NCBI GenBank assembly: GCA_951802195.1
Contig: OX637623.1
Span: 186,001 to 250,000, forward strand
From: Tausonia pullulans
Lineage: Eukaryota; Basidiomycota; Tremellomycetes; Cystofilobasidiales; Mrakiaceae
Direction of reading: 5' to 3'
Length of the DNA: 64,000 nucleotides
Positions 62,019 through 64,000 of the stretch are shown piece after piece. The notes below the pieces were generated by a model. The model was not told the origin of the DNA. It saw nothing but the letters and a program-made list of their open reading frames with translations, and made no database searches. A program made the position numbers and the translations under genes. The first letter of the stretch is position 1. The number at the start of each line of letters is the position of its first letter.

Positions 62019-63009
62019 ATGTCCCAACCCGTATCGCTTCAGGAAGAAACTCCCGTTACCTTTGACCACGACAAGATTGTCATTGTCCGTTCGCCTCGCC
62101 TCGCCTCGCTGCCCGCCAAAGCTGCTTTCCCCCTCCACTTGCAACTGACGCGTCGTCGACGTCGCCGTACTCCCTCCCATTCAGCTGCCCGGCGCGTCCG
62201 AGGACCTTAGTGCAGCGACGTTTAACATCAAGGACGAAGACCACACTCTGGGAAACGCTTTGCGGTGGATGGTGATGAAGAAGTGGGTTATTTCGCGTAC
62301 AAGGATGCGCGCCTGTCGACTTCGGCGAGAGGGTGTCATGGCTTGGAACGAGGGCTGCCCGACTCACCAGGACTAATTGTTTGTGCTGTTTCGCCCTCAC
62401 AACGCTCCCTGCAGTCCGGACGTTGAATTCTGTGGATACAGGTTAGTCCCTGGACGATTAGCCTCCCTGTCTATTACATTGGTCGCTGATTGTCTCGTCG
62501 GTCTCCTTCCGTCCTCAGCATGCCGCACCCGTCCGAAGCCAAGTTTCACCTCCGCATCCAGATGTACGGTGAGTCTAGGGCTCGGTATCTCTCTGTCTGG
62601 CCGCATTCATTGTCCTTCGGCATATCCCAACTGACCCAATTATCCGCTCTCGTCCGCGTTGGACGCACCTGCCTCCCTCTACCTTTCTCCCTCACCTGCG
62701 CGATCACTTTCAGGCAAGCTCTCTGCCGTCGACTGCCTTCTCAAGGCCCTTTCGGACCTCCGAGACCTCCTCAATGCCGTCAAGGCTGGCTACGACGACT
62801 CGCTCGCGTGCGTAGCTCTCCCGTCTTAGGTCATGACTGATCGACCAACCTTTCATTGGCTGATGAGCTCTCTCATTCGTCCACACAGTATCGACACCAT
62901 CACGAGAATGGACGATGTCGATGTCCGCGGCGAGGTTGAGGCCGTCCTTCGGGAACGGGCAGAGGCCAAGGCGGTCGCGGCGGGTGGAGGAGACGCTATG
63001 GAGCTCTAG
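62019..63009 (+). CDS. RPC19: RPC19 (AC19), shared RNA polymerase I and III subunit
   Basis: Exons 62019-62078, 62185-62282, 62415-62441, 62519-62568, 62714-62807 and 62889-63009 give 149 residues. The Rpb11-like dimerisation domain is unmistakable: ATFNIKDEDHTLGNALRWMV, then NPDVEFCGYSMPHPSEAKFH and LRIQM, followed by a long C-terminal helix (SAVDCLLKALSDLRDLLNAV). AC19 pairs with AC40 to seed assembly of Pol I and Pol III. The first exon (MSQPVSLQEETPVTFDHDKI) is the usual short acidic lead. The gene starts 280 bases after tRNA-Ser, itself a Pol III product. Confidence 0.94.
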
Positions 63010-63399
63010 ATGATTCAACTTTCTGATCCCGAATCAGCCTGTCTCACGGAGAGAGAGGGAAGAAGGACTCGAAATTATGACAAGGGTGGTAGTGGTATGG
63101 CAAGCAAGGAGCAGGGATCCGCCGCCTTCTCTGACAGGGGGTCGTCCACCTGTCCGACCGTCTCTCTCTGCCGTCCATCCTTGAGCATCATGACAAGTCA
63201 TCAAAGGAAGCCTCTCATATGGATTTCATCCTCCTCTGATCCGTTGCACAAACAAGAAACCACTGGGTCGCCTTCCTCCCTGCCTCAATACTCACTCTGC
63301 TGAGCTCCTCCTCGTCTGCTTCGCCATGCGCACTCTCGCCGCCTCCTCCCGATCTTCCTCCCTCCAAGTCTACCCAAGTCTGGAAGTGACCCGAGACGT
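63010..63399. other. Intergenic region, nothing recognised
   Basis: About 390 bases between RPC19 and the stop of a possible minus-strand gene. No gene or RNA recognised. Confidence 0.45.
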
Positions 63400-63561
63400 C
63401 TAACCCGCTTCATTCAACGAATGGTAGACATTCCCGTTCGACAGCCCCACCGTTGTCACCAGCTCGCCGGGGAACACCTCTCCGCCGTCAACGGCCATCA
63501 TCTGCTCGTTCCGCCCAGGCGACAATCGCTCGACAGGCAGATGAAGGAAAGAAACGTGCAT
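63400..63561 (-). CDS. Possible terminal exon or 53-residue protein
   Basis: A minus-strand frame from ATG 63561 reads MHVSFLHLPVERLSPGRNEQ, then MMAVDGGEVFPGELVTTVGL and SNGNVYHSLNEAG, stopping at TAG 63402-63400. It has protein-like composition. The same frame is interrupted by one stop just upstream, and a stretch LNVKEPEQLA lies before it; an intron from GTCTATATAG to a CAACGAG acceptor would link the two in phase 0. If so, the gene continues upstream, possibly beyond the window. Alternatively CTATATAG is a TATA-like element and the ATG is the true start. Family unknown. Confidence 0.4.
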   Translation of the reverse strand: MHVSFLHLPVERLSPGRNEQMMAVDGGEVFPGELVTTVGLSNGNVYHSLNEAG

Positions 63562-64000
63562 GTCCTCGTTGAATCAGTAAAACATTCGAGGCGGCGGCGC
63601 CAGATCAAAGGAAGCTATATAGACGGCCAGCTGCTCGGGCTCTTTCACATTCAATCGCACAGGGTCTTGTTTTGTAGGTCGGAGTTTTTGTATATAGCTA
63701 CTAGAAAGTCTCTGGTCCAGTAGATGTTCAAGGGGTGGATCGGAACCCGCGAGAGACTGCAGATGGATATGACAACTATTAAACGGGAGACAAGAGATCA
63801 CGGGACACTTCATCGCCTATCTCAGTACTCCTAGCGGTCAAGAGATTGAAGCAGTGGGGACTCGGAGACAGAGATGTCATGCTGGATCACGCAATGCTGT
63901 AAGGAGACGCCATTAAATAACTTGTGTACGTCACTTTGAGCAAGAAGGGCTAACGGTGAAATCTTCAAAGGGCGAGCGAGGTGTGCCCAGCCCTCAAGCC

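Overview
This window looks like nuclear DNA of a basidiomycete yeast, most plausibly of the Pucciniomycotina (Rhodotorula/Microbotryomycetes type). That placement is an inference from intron-dense genes (introns mostly 40-120 bases, GT-AG, with CTGAC/CTGAT-like branch sites), a GC-rich coding strand, Ser/Pro/Gly-rich low-complexity proteins, intron-bearing tRNA genes and a U2 snRNA of fungal type. No rRNA, CRISPR or bacterial-type operon is seen.

Layout. 1-8.2 kb: the 3' end of a chalcone-isomerase-like (Aim18/Aim46) gene, an EAF-type transcription elongation cofactor, a D-arabinose dehydrogenase (ARA2-like), an unrecognised 231-residue protein and a D-2-hydroxyacid dehydrogenase. 8.8-15.1 kb: an apparently full-length LINE with two intact ORFs on the minus strand, an older LINE 3' scrap, and tRNA-Pro(AGG) just beyond the LINE 5' end. 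15.3-27 kb: a large Cys-cluster protein, the ER lunapark protein, a 2.7-kb gene-poor stretch with a large inverted repeat, a 15-exon DHA1-type MFS transporter and a small Cys-rich protein. 27.7-43.4 kb: a 1,439-residue RA-PH adaptor, SEC62, an unrecognised acidic protein, a glycerol-3-phosphate/DHAP acyltransferase (SCT1/GPT2 type) and the Hsp90 co-chaperone p23. 43.4-54.9 kb: a 52-residue MYND-finger microprotein, a Stn1-like telomere protein, SEC12 and a two-RRM RNA-binding protein. 54.9-64 kb: a gene-poor stretch with a terminal exon of an unknown gene, the U2 snRNA gene, tRNA-Leu(CAG), a pile of LINE remnants, tRNA-Ser(AGA), the RNA polymerase I/III subunit RPC19 and a possible partial gene at the edge.

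The host genes are housekeeping and do not form one pathway, although lunapark, SEC62, SEC12 and the GPAT all act at the ER membrane. Several pairs are divergent: STN1/SEC12, GPAT/p23, and SEC62/the unrecognised acidic protein.

The most notable system is the LINE family. Every LINE copy I can recognise lies on the 5' side of a tRNA gene, all three tRNA genes in the window have such copies, and every copy is oriented with its 5' end towards the tRNA 5' end. At two of the three tRNA genes older scraps lie farther out than the freshest copy, as if insertion were repeated at the same place. This resembles the tRNA-gene targeting known for the Dictyostelium TRE5 elements. The full-length copy also has overlapping ORFs joined by a TAATG stop-start.
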